NCBI GenBank assembly: GCA_963210315.1
Contig: OY723301.1
Span: 1,302,001-1,366,000 of the forward strand
DNA: 64,000 nucleotides
From: Rhynchopus euleeides
Lineage: Eukaryota; Euglenozoa; Diplonemea; Diplonemida; Diplonemidae
Direction: 5' to 3'
The notes beneath the pieces were generated by a model that did no database searches, was not told the origin of the DNA, and worked only from the letters and a program-made list of their open reading frames with translations. Made by a program: the position numbers and the translations under genes. Below are positions 23,274 to 34,192 of this stretch, one piece after another (positions within the stretch are counted from its first letter, which is position 1; the number at the start of each line of letters is the position of its first letter).

Positions 23274-24724
23274 TGTGTGCCCTCCCGGTGTCTTGCCCAC
23301 AGGTCTGGTGTAGAGGTCGAGTGCCTGCAGGGTGGTGGTGGGCATCCAAGGCAGAAGGCACGCCATGGTGTGGTGTGGTGTGGTGTCGGGGGCGGGAAAG
23401 CGTGAAGGGGGAGTCTTGCTCGGTCAGAGGATACAAAGGAGATAGGGGGAGGGGGAGGTCAGTTCATCCAGTTTTGCTGTAGTATCAGTTCGCGTGCGGA
23501 GGGGCTGGAGCGGGGAACAAAGAGACACAAATCCTGCTGTGAGTTGTGCGGTGTTTCCCCTCAGCCCCCCTTCCAACCTTGCGTATTGCAAGTGGTAGTA
23601 AAAATAATAACACGACAGGTCAGATCGCCCGTCCTTCCTCGACCTCACGACTCCCCCCTACGCACCTACGGTGCTCAAACAAGTTTGTGGTGTGGAAAGA
23701 AAAAGCAGATCAGACCGCCCGTCGATAGGTATTTGTCAATCACTGCCCGAAGGGCTGCCGAATTAGTACACACCGAGGGATTAGGTTGTCATCATATCCG
23801 CTGTGTGGATGGGTTGCACGCCTTAGCTTCCAACTGACGTGTGTGTGGTTGTTCGTCTTCAACAGTGATGTGGTGGTGCCTTCTTGCAGCACTGTCTCGG
23901 AGAGGTACCTATGCAACCGCTGCCACAAGTAGGCATGCGGCCACTCAAACGCCTTCCTTTGCTGTGAGGTGTGCAGCACTGTGCCACAGGGTTCAGCCGG
24001 CAGAGACATTCGCAATGCAGGGTGTCTAAGCCCCGCTCAGAAGTCTAACACGTGTTTTGGGTTTCGCCGAGTGTATCATCATATACCCTGCCTGATGTCT
24101 TCCTTGCCCTCCTGACCTCCAACACACACGCTGCTGCACAGCGAACAGTCAGAGTGTGGTAGTGCATTAACAGTTGAGGAATCAGCTCCGAAGGATCATA
24201 CAGAGTTGTGTGTGTGGTTGTTGTTATCATCAGGTGCAATGCCTGCTGCAGGGAACCTGCTGCAGTATACGTGGCATGCCAATGTGCAACCCCAAGGCGG
24301 GGGGAGGCGCCAAGCCGAAGAAATTGGCAACAGAGATGACCTCCTGCAAGGGGGGTGGGTGGGGTGCGAGCTGGGATTCTGAGGACTAACATCCTCCCTT
24401 CGCGTCAGCTTCCCATCACCCTGTCTAGATGTCTAGAGCGTATACGACTGCTTCCACAAATGGAAACACACGGGGAGGGGGTCGCAGAGGGGGCAAGGCT
24501 GATCAAGTGGGTTGTGCCTCAACCGAACTGTGCACACCCTTCCTCTGCCAGCAAGAGGCCCGCAACCACCACCAGCACACCTCAGGACCTTAGGGGAGAG
24601 GGGGTGGGGGCGAATCCCCTGCCCCGATATTTCCTCAACCCCCAAGCAGTCACATCCGATGTGGCGGTGCCGCGGGCGGTGTCGGAGGGTCCTGACCAGG
24701 GGACCTGGCCAAAAGGAAGCATTT
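23274..24724. other. Intergenic spacer, right part of duplication copy A
   Basis: Includes TGGTG-type simple repeat near 23365-23385 and the A-specific 282-bp block. Copy A ends about 24135; beyond it I see no gene or repeat. Confidence 0.5.
23408..23689. repeat. 282-bp block present in copy A, absent from copy B
   Basis: Copy B joins gcgtgaag directly to gtgtggaaag, sequences that flank this block in A. The junction shares only a base or two of homology. The block has no terminal inverted repeats that I can see, so a deletion in B is more likely than an insertion in A. Confidence 0.75.
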
Positions 24725-25876
24725 CTATGGATCTTCAGCTGCGCCAGAGGGCAGGGTGCGCCTCACGATCTCCCCGTCAGCTGACACCTCAACCAGGGCT
24801 TCGCCAGACAGGAAGGAATACCTGGGGTTGGGGCGGGCGGTTTGCAGAACAGACGCCTCCTCCAAAACCCCCTCCCTCGACACGGATAGCATGACCTGCG
24901 ACACCCCGCCGACCGTGGCGAGGCAGCGCGCAGGGTGGGGGCCGGGTGGGCCGCCTGCCCCTGCTGCCCCCCAGGCGGCTGACAGAACCACCGGCTGCCC
25001 AGCCTTCCCCACCTGCAGTGGGGTTCCGACGTGGAAGTTAGGAGACCCTTCTGCAGCAGGCATGCAGCTCCCACCCTGTGCCACTCCGCCCAGCCCCAGA
25101 GACATCACCGCGCCGGTGTCCAGAGCGAGGAGAAGGAGATCGGAGGAAGGCCCGTCGCCACCACCACCACCACCACCCCCACCCCCTGCAGCGACAGCCG
25201 CAACGGAGGTGACACGCGCATTTCCAAGGCCCAGGCGGTGGGCGCTGTGGACCGCGCCCGATGCCCGGAGGAGGCAGAGGTGGCCCCCTTCCTCAGCAGA
25301 GGTGGACACTGCGGCAACAAAGGGGCCGAGCTGGGCGAGGTGCACCCCAAGCCCCCCCCCTGGGGCAGCGGGCAGGGCGTCTGGGGGTGCTGCGTCGGAG
25401 TGGAGGTGCAGCGGGGGCCTCGCGTTGGCCTGGGCAGCCATGGCGGGTATGCTGCGCTTCCAGAGGGGCGCGGTGCCCCAGGGCTCGACGCAGCTGAGGA
25501 CGCCGCGGGTGTCGGCGGCGAGGGCGCGGACCGCGCCGAGTGGGGTTTTGAAGACGAGGGTCTGCAGGAGGGGTGTGGTGGAGAGGGGCAGGTTGGCCGT
25601 CTCCGTCGCCTGCAGCGCCGCCGTGCCGAGGCGTGTGGTGGTGGTCGAGGCGAGGAGAGCGGCCCGCCCGTCCTCGGTGCCCAGGCAGAGCGTGTCGTGT
25701 CGGAGGCTCAGTGCGGTGACGCGTTCCCCAGAGCAGGCAAGGCGGTCGCCTAGTGCCCCTGAGGTGCCCAAGGTGTCGGTGTAGTGCAGGCGTGCCTCTG
25801 CACCGCAGACAAGCAGCCCCGTGGCAGGATCTGCCGCAGAGCAGTCCACCCCTTCGACTCGGGCCACAACGTGCAT
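24725..25876 (-). CDS. Putative beta-propeller (WD40-like) protein, 383 aa
   Basis: Start taken at MHVVARVEG, 16 nt below a CACAG at 25896-25893; 43 further in-frame codons upstream are low-complexity and Pro/Thr-rich and look like UTR. The chain is built from short hydrophobic strands with small turns such as GLLVCGAEARLHYTD, TLCLGTEDGRAALLAS and ALVEVSADGEIVRRTLPSG. That is the rhythm of propeller blades, although no full GH...WD pair is obvious. A Gly run near residues 231-240 is encoded by a CCA/CCC repeat and sits in a likely surface loop. Homology to a WD-repeat nucleoporin is possible but not shown. Lies between the two duplication copies with the NTF2-like gene. Confidence 0.65.
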   Translation of the reverse strand: MHVVARVEGVDCSAADPATGLLVCGAEARLHYTDTLGTSGALGDRLACSGERVTALSLRHDTLCLGTEDGRAALLASTTTTRLGTAALQATETANLPLSTTPLLQTLVFKTPLGAVRALAADTRGVLSCVEPWGTAPLWKRSIPAMAAQANARPPLHLHSDAAPPDALPAAPGGGLGVHLAQLGPFVAAVSTSAEEGGHLCLLRASGAVHSAHRLGLGNARVTSVAAVAAGGGGGGGGGGDGPSSDLLLLALDTGAVMSLGLGGVAQGGSCMPAAEGSPNFHVGTPLQVGKAGQPVVLSAAWGAAGAGGPPGPHPARCLATVGGVSQVMLSVSREGVLEEASVLQTARPNPRYSFLSGEALVEVSADGEIVRRTLPSGAAEDP

Positions 25877-26926
25877 TGTGGGGGGGGTGGTCCTGTGTGT
25901 TGGAGGGTGGTTGGGGGTGTGGGGTGGAACCCGGAGGAAGGGCAGAGTCGAGGAGTCGGCGCTCTCAGCTGTGTCGGGTGAATGTGGTGTGGCGGCCCCG
26001 GACACAGCCCACAGCCCGCGTGGGGCTCGGACACACGCCTCTTGGTTTGGAGTGGTGTTGATTAGGATTTCCTCGTTGCCTCCTCTTCGCTTGCAACTCG
26101 TAAAAATGAAAAAAAGAGGAAGCTGCCACCCCGTTGTGTATCAGCCGAAGATGTGATGTGTTGTGAATGGGTCTGCCTCGCTGCTTGCAAGTTCTCACTT
26201 CGGGGAGAGGAGGGGGGGCGATTCGCTGTTTTGTGGCTTGCCGCGTGTTGGCAGCAAGGCTGCAGGCTAGGGCGCAGGTAGGGCAGGCGGGCATCTCATC
26301 CCGGCACAAGAGAAGATTGTCGGAGACAAGACAAAGCACACAGCAACAAGCGCGTGCCAGAAGAGGAGGGCGCATGGAGCGCCGTAAAACAATAACCGGG
26401 GCACACACGGTGTCACCCATCCAGCTGCCAAGGACAAGGCACGGCACGCACAGCTGGCACAGGTACAGGCACCGGGTGTGCACAGAGCGAGAGTACGAGG
26501 CTAGGGCATGTGTGTTGCACCGGGCATACACACGCGATATTGTTGTCGTCGTGCAGAGCACGCCGAGCATCCGCTCTTGGCGTATCTACACTAACACACA
26601 CGGAGACATGTAGGTGTTCTGTGTCGGACAGAGTTGTGTTGCAGCGTGTCGATGCAGTGGTGACATCTGCCCCACCTCTGGGACTTCAGATTTCAGAGCG
26701 ATGCCTGCTGCACTCGATCTGCGGCATGCCGAACGTGCGGATAGCTTTGCGTGGGACGGGAAGGCAGAACAACCGGCGCTGCACCTGCACCACAGCGAGG
26801 TGCAGCTGGCTTGCCGCCAGCAGCAATGCAATCCCCTACACCTGCACCCTGCACGCCATGCATGCACGGCACACGAGGCGTGGCCTGCACCACATGCAGA
26901 TGTGATGATATGGATGCCGGCCAACA
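25877..26926. other. Intergenic spacer
   Basis: No gene seen on either strand. Open stretches here have compositional bias but no recognisable protein features. Confidence 0.5.
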
Positions 26927-27277
26927 TCACAGCTTCTTCACAATGATCTGATCGATCTTCCCTGCCGCGTTGAAGTAGATCGTGTGCTGCGCGGTCGCTT
27001 TGAACACAAGCACCTCCGCCGTCACCTTGCGCGACACCACCCCAGGCTTCACCAGCTTGAACGGCTCCTCCTTGAGCACCTTCAGCCCGTCCTTGTCCTG
27101 CTCCGTCCACTTCTTCAGGATCTTCGCCTTCCCCTTGAAGGTGTCGGACCCAAACACCGCAGGCACCTCCATCACCGTCGTGTCCAGGACGAACCGCTCC
27201 ACCGCTTCTGCGCTCTTCTTCTGCTTCCGCAGCTCCACAAGCTGCGTGGCGAGCTCCACGACGTCGAATGTGGACAT
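26927..27277 (-). CDS. NTF2/SnoaL-like small protein, 116 aa
   Basis: The product opens MSTFDVVELATQLVELRKQK with an N-terminal helix and KSAEAVERFVLDTTVMEVP, followed by FKGKAKILKKWTEQDKDGL and a run of beta strands ending IYFNAAGKIDQIIVKKL. This helix then curved-sheet order and the final DQIIVKKL strand fit the NTF2/SnoaL-like cone fold. That fold serves transport factors, isomerases and orphan proteins alike, so a catalytic or transport role cannot be assigned. Start preferred over an ATG 41 codons upstream because the extra segment is only His/Pro/Thr low complexity. Single exon. Confidence 0.7.
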   Translation of the reverse strand: MSTFDVVELATQLVELRKQKKSAEAVERFVLDTTVMEVPAVFGSDTFKGKAKILKKWTEQDKDGLKVLKEEPFKLVKPGVVSRKVTAEVLVFKATAQHTIYFNAAGKIDQIIVKKL

Positions 27278-28297
27278 GGTGTATGGGGCGTGGGAGGCGG
27301 AGTCGGAGGGAGGTGGCGGTTCAGTTGGTGTGCAAGCTGTCGGGTGGGGTGGGGTGGTTGTGTGGTTGGGGGGGAGGTGGTGTATGTAGGGTGGTATCAC
27401 TGAGAGCTGTACGTCAGCGTTTGCAAGGCTGGCAAATCAGCGCATGGCAGTCTACTATCCGATCATAGCGAGGTCTGGTTGGAGATGGACAGTCTTCGCT
27501 GCCGCAAGGAGCTGTATGGTGCACAGGACACACCAAACCGGGCGGTACAGTGCGGAGACGGTGCTTACACGCGTCCACTGCACTAGGCGCCGGATGTGGG
27601 TGCACACGAACCATTGATACTCGAGACTCAAATCACACGTTGACGACACGGAACGCCTCCTCGCAGATGCTGGAGGAAGGTGGTCTCATGTTCACGCATG
27701 TGCTCGCCTTTTCGCGGATGGGTGGCTCAACACACCGCCTCTCTGACGACACCGCAGGCCCGGAAGGTAAGGGCACTGTGCAGTAGTCGTCAGCGCTGCT
27801 GCGACTAGAATCCTAGAAGCCTGCAGTGAGCCTCACAAACCACACGGTGTTCGGTCACCCGACACATGATATCAAGAATCACAAACAGCCAAAATGAAAA
27901 CCAACAAAGCAACGCGCCACGTGGCCCCGCACAAGGCACAGCACAAGGCTGTGCCCCTGGACTATGCGGTGACGGCAAGACACCACCCCGCCGCCGACGG
28001 GCAGAGCCGCCAGCAGCGTTGATGTGGGTGGTGGAATGCGTCCCGATTCTACCCGGCAGGATCACACGTGACAGCAGCAGAAACAAATCACAAAGCAAAA
28101 AGCAAAAAAGCAAAGCACCGTCAGACAACTCCGCAATTATCATCGGAGACACACATGCAGTGTGTGGACATGCATGTGGAGGTGCTACGCACACAGTGGA
28201 GATCGCATCAAGAGAGGTGCTCCTGTGCATCTGCACTGCAACAACAATACTCACACATGGCTGTGCATGTGGTTGAAGGGCATCACCACCTGCGGGG
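27278..28297. other. Spacer containing the left part of duplication copy B
   Basis: No gene. Sequence from 27483 on matches 19571 on, including the tract that follows gene 2A in copy A. Confidence 0.6.
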
Positions 28298-29338
28298 CTA
28301 CTTCGTCTTCGCCTTGCACGTGATGGTGGTGCAGCACATCGTCTCGCGCTTGCACACCCCAGACTTGAAGTCTGCGTCGGTGCATGCCGAAGCCGCAACC
28401 TCGGCGAACCCATCCCCACACGCCGGGATCGCAAGGCAGCAGATCAGGTCGTCCTTGATGCACTTCCCAATCCCGGGAACCTCCTCCACGCACTTGTACC
28501 CCTGCAGGCAGGTGGTGGCCGCACACGGGGCTGCCGAGGGCACGCACTCGCCACGCCCCTGGTCGTCCTCAAGGCACGTGAACCCGAGCGAGCAGCGGAT
28601 CACCTCGCACCCGACCACCGGCGCGTCCTTGACGCACTTCCCAATCCCGGGAACCTCCTCCACGCACTTGTACCCCTGCAGGCAGGTCGTGGCTGCACAC
28701 GGGGCTGCCGAGGGCACGCACTCGCCACGCCCCTGATTGTCCTCAAGGCACGTGAACCCGATCGAGCAGCGGATCACCTCACACCCGACCACCGGCGGGG
28801 AAGGGACAGGAGTGGGCTCGTCCTTAACGCACTTGCCAATCCCGGGAACCTCCTCCACGCACTTGTACCCCTGCAGGCAGGTGGTGGCAGCACACGGGGC
28901 TGCCGAGGGGACACACTCGCCACGCCCCTGGTCGTCCTCAAGGCACGTGAACCCGAGCGAGCAGCGGATCACCTCGCACCCGACCACCGGCGGGGAAGGG
29001 ACAGGCGTGTGCCTGGCACGGCGGCAGTAGCCCCACCCGAACACCTCGCGGCACTCGTACCCTGCACGGCACTGCACCACGGCACACCCACGGGGCAGCA
29101 GCCACGGCGGCAGGCACACCCCCAGGTCCCCGATCGCAACGCACTGCGTCCCCTGCAGGCACGTCACCGCCGCACACGGGTTCGTGGTGGTGTCCACGCA
29201 GTGCGCCACACCGTCCTCCTCCACGCACGCCCACCCCTGCAGGCACGTTGTGGCCGCACACCCGGCAGTGGGTCCCGGCAGCTGTGCGTTGGCCCCGGCC
29301 CACGCTACAGCAGCAGCAAGTGCGATACGGCTCAGCAT
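28298..29338 (-). CDS. Secreted Cys-rich repeat protein, paralogue 2B (346 aa)
   Basis: Same signal peptide and N-terminal modules as 2A, and the same C-terminus. It has three 58-residue eight-Cys units instead of five, and retains the two TPVPSP linkers. The 348-bp difference is exactly two units, as expected from unequal exchange or slippage inside the array. The frame upstream is open well beyond this ATG, as in copy A, but the signal peptide marks the likely start. Function unknown. Confidence 0.85.
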   Translation of the reverse strand: MLSRIALAAAVAWAGANAQLPGPTAGCAATTCLQGWACVEEDGVAHCVDTTTNPCAAVTCLQGTQCVAIGDLGVCLPPWLLPRGCAVVQCRAGYECREVFGWGYCRRARHTPVPSPPVVGCEVIRCSLGFTCLEDDQGRGECVPSAAPCAATTCLQGYKCVEEVPGIGKCVKDEPTPVPSPPVVGCEVIRCSIGFTCLEDNQGRGECVPSAAPCAATTCLQGYKCVEEVPGIGKCVKDAPVVGCEVIRCSLGFTCLEDDQGRGECVPSAAPCAATTCLQGYKCVEEVPGIGKCIKDDLICCLAIPACGDGFAEVAASACTDADFKSGVCKRETMCCTTITCKAKTK

Positions 29339-29763
29339 TGTGTGTGCTGGGTGCGTGTGTGTGGCTCTCTGCATGTGGATGCGGTGGGTGCGTGTGCGGG
29401 CGCTGCCTGCAGTGGAGCAGCAGAAAGGGGTGTGGGTAGGCAGGTCGTTGGGTAGGCAGGTGGGTGGGTGGGGGTGTGCTGCACGGGGTGTTGAATGTTT
29501 TAACCAGCAGGTGGTGCGGCCCGTCCGCCGTGTAGTGCTCAGAGGGCACGCACCTGCACCGCAGAATACATCGCAAGATGCCATGCCCATTGCAGGCTGC
29601 ACGGGCAGGAAGAGAGAGGGAGAGAGGGAGTGTCGTGTCAGGCAAGGCGGGATCACATCACCGTGTCCCGCCAGGACAAAGCGAGGGCTGCAGGCAGCAG
29701 TGCACTGCTGCACACTGCCAGCAGCGGTGGCATAGCAAAACAGCAAAGAGGAAAAGATGCAAA
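29339..29763. other. Spacer between paralogues 1B and 2B
   Basis: Counterpart of 21783-22219 in copy A; simple-sequence rich. No independent gene seen. Confidence 0.5.
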
Positions 29764-30834
29764 TCATCGAGTGTCACGGATGCATGGGTGCATCGGGATA
29801 CGGTGTACGAGTGTGCGAGGCACAGCAGGCAGCGCAGAAGCATCAAGCTTGGCTGCAGGGATGAGGCTCCAGCACCGGGTTGGTGCGGGAGGCAGACACA
29901 GGAGCAGAACAGGGGCAGAGGCAGGGTCACCGGGTGTGGTGTTCGCATTGGCGCCATGCACATGAGCATGCAGGTGTAGGTGTAGGTGTAGTGGAGTGCA
30001 ACATCGTGTGGTGTGCTGCAGACACACGACTGGCAACATCTGCGGGCTGCCAAACGGGCCGTCGCCTGCCGGGCGCATCTCCAGCCCCTGCCACGGGCAC
30101 TCCGGGCACAGGGCGGCAGGGCGCGGGGCGTGGGGCCACGGCCCGGTCTGCGCCTTGCAGTCCTGCGCGTGGCACCGCTGTGCCACAGCATCCCACTTGC
30201 AGCGCCCGTCCAGCACCGCCTGGCACGGCCCCGCAGTCATGTGCTGCGTGCAGTCCACCGCCAACGCGTCAATCCCGAACACCAGGAACTCCGCCTTCTC
30301 GGCCCCGGGGATCGTGATGGTGGTGGACTCCCCGCGCGCCAGCTGCTTCCGGAAACCGGCCATCGGGTGCACGAAGCTCGTCCCGGCCACACCCGTCACC
30401 ATGTGCGGCGCGCACCGGCTCCGCTCCCACCCAGGCGTCACCTCCAGCAGCCCGGGCACACCGCCCTGGTACTTCGCTGCGCAGGCGAGCGGGCACGAGT
30501 AGAAGAAGACCCACGCCTCGCACACGTCCTGCACGGCCGCCGTGTTGGGGCACGTGAACTCCACATCCACCCCCACAGGCACCTGCCACTGCGGGATCGT
30601 GAGCGGCAGCAGCTCCAGGAAGATCGGCGGCGACCGCAGCTGCGACCCCGTCAGGTCCGGCCACGCGTCCACCCCGTCCGACATCAGCGCCACGTTGAGG
30701 CTGGCAACCGGCCCCACCACCACCGAGTCGGACCTCAGCTCCCCCGCATTTGCCACATGGATCGTGTTGGAGGGTGGAGGGGGGCGACGCAACGCACAGA
30801 GCGACGCCGCCACAGCAAGGAACAGTGCAGACAT
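29764..30834 (-). CDS. Secreted Cys-containing protein, paralogue 1B (356 aa as read)
   Basis: Signal peptide MSALFLAVAASLCALRR, then the same 236 residues as 1A with scattered substitutions. It continues PRPAALCPECPWQGLEMRPA. Where copy A has a TAG in this frame, B has CAG, so the frame runs about 92 codons further into a low-complexity, His/Leu-rich tail before a stop. The simplest reading is that the ancestor ended at the TAG, B lost the stop and A lost the frame. Which tail is expressed cannot be told from sequence. Cys spacing in CTQHMTAGPCQAVLDGRCKW resembles small disulfide domains of secreted proteins. Confidence 0.75.
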   Translation of the reverse strand: MSALFLAVAASLCALRRPPPPSNTIHVANAGELRSDSVVVGPVASLNVALMSDGVDAWPDLTGSQLRSPPIFLELLPLTIPQWQVPVGVDVEFTCPNTAAVQDVCEAWVFFYSCPLACAAKYQGGVPGLLEVTPGWERSRCAPHMVTGVAGTSFVHPMAGFRKQLARGESTTITIPGAEKAEFLVFGIDALAVDCTQHMTAGPCQAVLDGRCKWDAVAQRCHAQDCKAQTGPWPHAPRPAALCPECPWQGLEMRPAGDGPFGSPQMLPVVCLQHTTRCCTPLHLHLHLHAHVHGANANTTPGDPASAPVLLLCLPPAPTRCWSLIPAAKLDASALPAVPRTLVHRIPMHPCIRDTR

Positions 30835-31407
30835 TGTGTGCCCTCCCGGTGTCTTGTCCACAGGTCTGGTGTAGAGGTCGAGCGCCTGCAGGGTGGTGGT
30901 GGGCATCCAAGGCAGAAGGCACGCCATGGTGTGGTGTGGTGTGGTGTGGTGTGGTGTCGGGGGCGGGAAAGCGTGAAGGTGTGGAAAGAAAAGCAGATCA
31001 GACCGCCCGTCGATAGGTATTTGTCAATCACTGCCTGAAGGGCTGCCGAATTAGTACACACCGAGGGATTAGGTTGTCATCATATCCGCTGTGTGGATGG
31101 CTTGCACGCCTTAGCTTCCAACTGACGTGTGTTGGTTGTTCGTCTTCATCAGTGATGTGTCTCGGAGAGGTACCTATGCAACCGCTGCCACAAGTAGGCA
31201 TGCGGCCACTCAAACGCCTTCCTTTGCTGTGAGGTGTGTATCACTGTGCCACAGGGTTCAGCCGGCAGAGACATTCGCAATGCAGGGTGTCTAAGCCCCG
31301 CTCAGAAGTCTAACACGTGTTTTGGGTTTCGCCGAGTGTGTCATCATGCAACCTGTCTGCCGTCTCCTCCTGGCCCTCCTGACCTCCAACACACACGCCG
31401 CCTCGAA

Positions 31408-31602
31408 TCAGCGGCAACAACAGGCTTCAACATGCAAGGGAAGGGGGTGGGGTGGGGAGCGGGAACACCCGGGGGCACGACGCATCTCCGTTGCGACCCT
31501 CCCCACCGCGCATTGCCAACCAGTGTGATTGCACTTGCCACACTTCACACACTGTTTGTACCTGTGGGTACCGCGCAACAGCTCCTCCAAGCGAAGCCTC
31601 AT
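31408..31602 (-). CDS. Possible zinc-knuckle exon or small gene
   Basis: The open frame starting MRLRLEELLRGTHRYKQC contains CVKCGKCNHTGWQC. That is a canonical CCHC zinc knuckle (C-x2-C-x4-H-x4-C) with the usual Gly after the second Cys and Trp before the last Cys. A CCCACAG matching the local intron acceptors lies just before the knuckle, so this may instead be an internal exon whose partners I could not place; the frame stays open for about 220 codons upstream. Ends close to the right boundary of duplication copy B. It could be a nucleic-acid-binding protein. The gene model is weak. Confidence 0.35.
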   Translation of the reverse strand: MRLRLEELLRGTHRYKQCVKCGKCNHTGWQCAVGRVATEMRRAPGCSRSPPHPLPLHVEACCCR

Positions 31603-33093
31603 GCGCTCCTCATCACACACACACACCCCTCTGCCCCACCCCGCGACGAGAAACACACCGTCCGCCCCGTCGCCCCCTTTCTGCGTCAATAGCGGGAGGC
31701 AGTGGGGACAGAGGCTGGGTTGTTGGGTAAGCCAGCTTCCCCAACCCAGCACACCCCCTCGGGAACGGAGGGGGCGGAAAGGTGTCACAAGGCCGAGGCT
31801 GATGCAAGCGGGATGCTGAATGGGACGCGCGAAAGCGGCGCACGGGCAGCAATCCATGTGGGAAGGAAGAATAAATGATTGGCATGCAACGCAAAGGCCC
31901 TTGCGCACTGTGGACGGACAAGGCGAGAGGCCTGTCCGCCCCTTCCCTGAACAACGGTCGGCAGAAAGTGGTTGGGGCACCTGGAAATGATTCGACTGTG
32001 ATACTCGTTTTGACTGCGGGGTGACATTGTTGGCAGAGGGAGGTCCAAGTCTCGTGAAGGTAACCCTTCTGCCGACTCCCGCCCCCCCTCTGGAGGGGGT
32101 GTTGGCAGATGTGTCCTGACACTGCGACAAGCCACACGTCATATCCGACGATGAACAGCAACAGTCCATCAGAGACGAAGCGACATGTGGGAATGCACAA
32201 CGCCAGCCAGACATCCCCGGGGAAGGGTGGGGTGCACCCCACCCTTCCTCACTCGTGTTCACCCCTCCCCCCCACCCCCCTTCCCAAACTATTTTAACAC
32301 CTATGCAGGAGCAGAAAGGCAGGCAGCGACGAAGAACTCACCATAACACCTGAACAGATAACGGCCGTTGGGAATGCAGGAAAGAAATATTTGCAATCCA
32401 GTAGAGAAACGTCCAATACAGAGAGTAACTTGGAGGGGGTGGGGCGGGGGGGGAATCCAGGCCGTGGACCGCTCAGGATGCACAGCCAAGGTACGGGCAG
32501 GAGGGGGCGTGTGGGGTGGGGGTGGTGAAGACGCAAATAAAAAAAACGAAGGGCTGGCCTCTCCCACCCCAGTTCATTCAGATTGTAGGGTGGGTGTGTC
32601 TGAGACGTCGGGACACTGGCACACACTCTTCTCATTCCCGTTTCGAAGCAGGCTTGTCTCAACGGCTTTCAAATGATTTGCTCCGCCCCCTGTGTCGCTG
32701 TGGTGCGCGTGCCTGATGTCCACATCATATAAGCGGGTGCGTTCCATATCATGCGCGTTTCTGAGTTGGGGCGTTGGGAAGCCCGGTTGGCTTGTTGTTG
32801 CAAAGCGCATACCCACCGTCAGACCGTGGCTTTGCGCAGTTCGGTTTTCCAGATTCAGCAGTAGAGGCACACACAAAAGGATTCAGAACCCGCTCAGCTC
32901 ACACACAGCAGGGTTCTGTTGTCCTGTAGAAGGCATTAAACACGCACTCTCAATGCAAATCGTACTCAGTTCGCTGTTTAGTAGAATCGCCCTGCACAGC
33001 AGCTAAAAACTACTGAAAACCAGTGACTATCCACTCTGTTCTTTGAGCACGCGCTTGTGTATCAATACCTTGAAGGCTCTGTGAAGGAGCATG

Positions 33094-33140
33094 AAGGTGT
33101 TAATCCTCAAGCTTCAATCATACGATTTCCTTCGCTACTC
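33094..33140 (+). repeat. Dispersed repeat, also near 61156-61200
   Basis: ggtgttaatcctcaagcttc here matches ggtgttaatcctgcagcttc near 61156, and both continue through a similar gatttcctt segment. Non-coding; partial copies of an unknown family, one inside the intronic inverted-repeat element. Confidence 0.6.
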
Positions 33141-34149
33141 TGCGACTTTGCTGCGCTTTGTCGCCCGTCACTTCCGATAAACAGCCGCACACACGCGCAC
33201 GCACAGCTAGGGGGGCATCTGTTTGTCGCAGTTACAAAAAAGCTGACACAAAGTTGAGAAACCACTCCTCCCCACCTTCGGGAACGAGAAAAAAGATAGG
33301 GGACGGTTTCAGGGAAAAATCGGCGGGTGGCCGATTTCTTCTGACCCACCACACACGCCAGCTTTGAGAAAAGCCGGGCGAGAAGAGAACTAAAAGCGGG
33401 GCGGGGGTGGGATCCACCACCGTTCCTGAGGTTCAACACGCAGGTCTGCTGACTGCACCTCTATCCCCGCGTTTTCCATCGATAACGCATGGGCACCGAA
33501 GGGCAGTGTTCAGAAGGCAACTGCCGTGCCAGGGCCTGGTCTGTGAAATAAACATCGGTATTTGTTGATTTGTGCGCCAAAAGAAAATTCGGGGGCCTCA
33601 CGTGTGCAGGATACGGTGCCAGTGAGGTCCACGAGGCCTGCCAGGGCGAAAAGCGAGCTGTTCTTGCAACGCGCCGACCCTCCCCGCGGTCTTGCTGACA
33701 CTGACAGGAGGGTGCTGTTGTAGTATGAAGAGAGATAGGATGCTGTTAGCAACTCCAACAACAAAGAAGTGGTGCGCATGAGACGTGCGGGGTTTGGGTG
33801 GCCAATAGTGATGTCTGCTGAACCCCGGTGCTCGGTGGTCGGGCAGCCCCTGCTGGAAAGAATGTCATCTGCCGGAGCTGCAAAACCACCGCCACCGCCA
33901 CCACCACCCCATCACCAGGCAAGCGTGGATTGGTCCCCAGCACACCAGCCGATTCCACCTACACGCCGCAGGCTTGTCTCTCACACAGAAAAAGGTGACG
34001 GGGGCGGTATCAATGTCACACACAAAGAGGGGGAAAAAAAGACACAGCAAAGTACATCACTCGAGAGGTGGTGCGAAGGCAGGCAGTTGTCGGGTGTGGG
34101 TTTCACGTCTCGGGGAGGGAGAGGGCAGTGGTGCCCCCAAGGGGGGGGG

Positions 34150-34192
34150 GGTTTGTTTGTCGAGAGTGAATGGAAAAGCAAGTCTCCCAGCA
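34150..34192 (+). repeat. Dispersed repeat, also at 41108-41152
   Basis: Both sites have a G run followed by tcgagagtgaatggaaaag, then aag and ctccca with single-base differences. In each case a second G-rich block follows within about 100 bp. Confidence 0.7.

Larger units (their letters stand above)
19571..24135. repeat. Segmental duplication, copy A
   Basis: Direct repeat of 27483-31400. Similarity starts abruptly at gatggacagtcttcgctgcc in both copies and fades after gacctccaacacacacg. It contains paralogues 1A and 2A and their flanks. Copy A is longer because its gene 2 has two more 174-bp units and because 23408-23689 has no counterpart in B. I counted about six single-base differences by eye across the roughly 650 bp of gene-1 coding sequence compared, so the duplication looks young. 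Confidence 0.95.
27483..31400. repeat. Segmental duplication, copy B
   Basis: Same orientation as copy A and separated from it by about 3.35 kb holding two unrelated genes. Relative to A it has a shorter gene 2, lacks the 282-bp block, has 7 extra bp in the gene 1 tail and shows expansion of simple repeats (GGTGTA near 29970-29990, TGGTG near 30925-30955). Confidence 0.95.
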
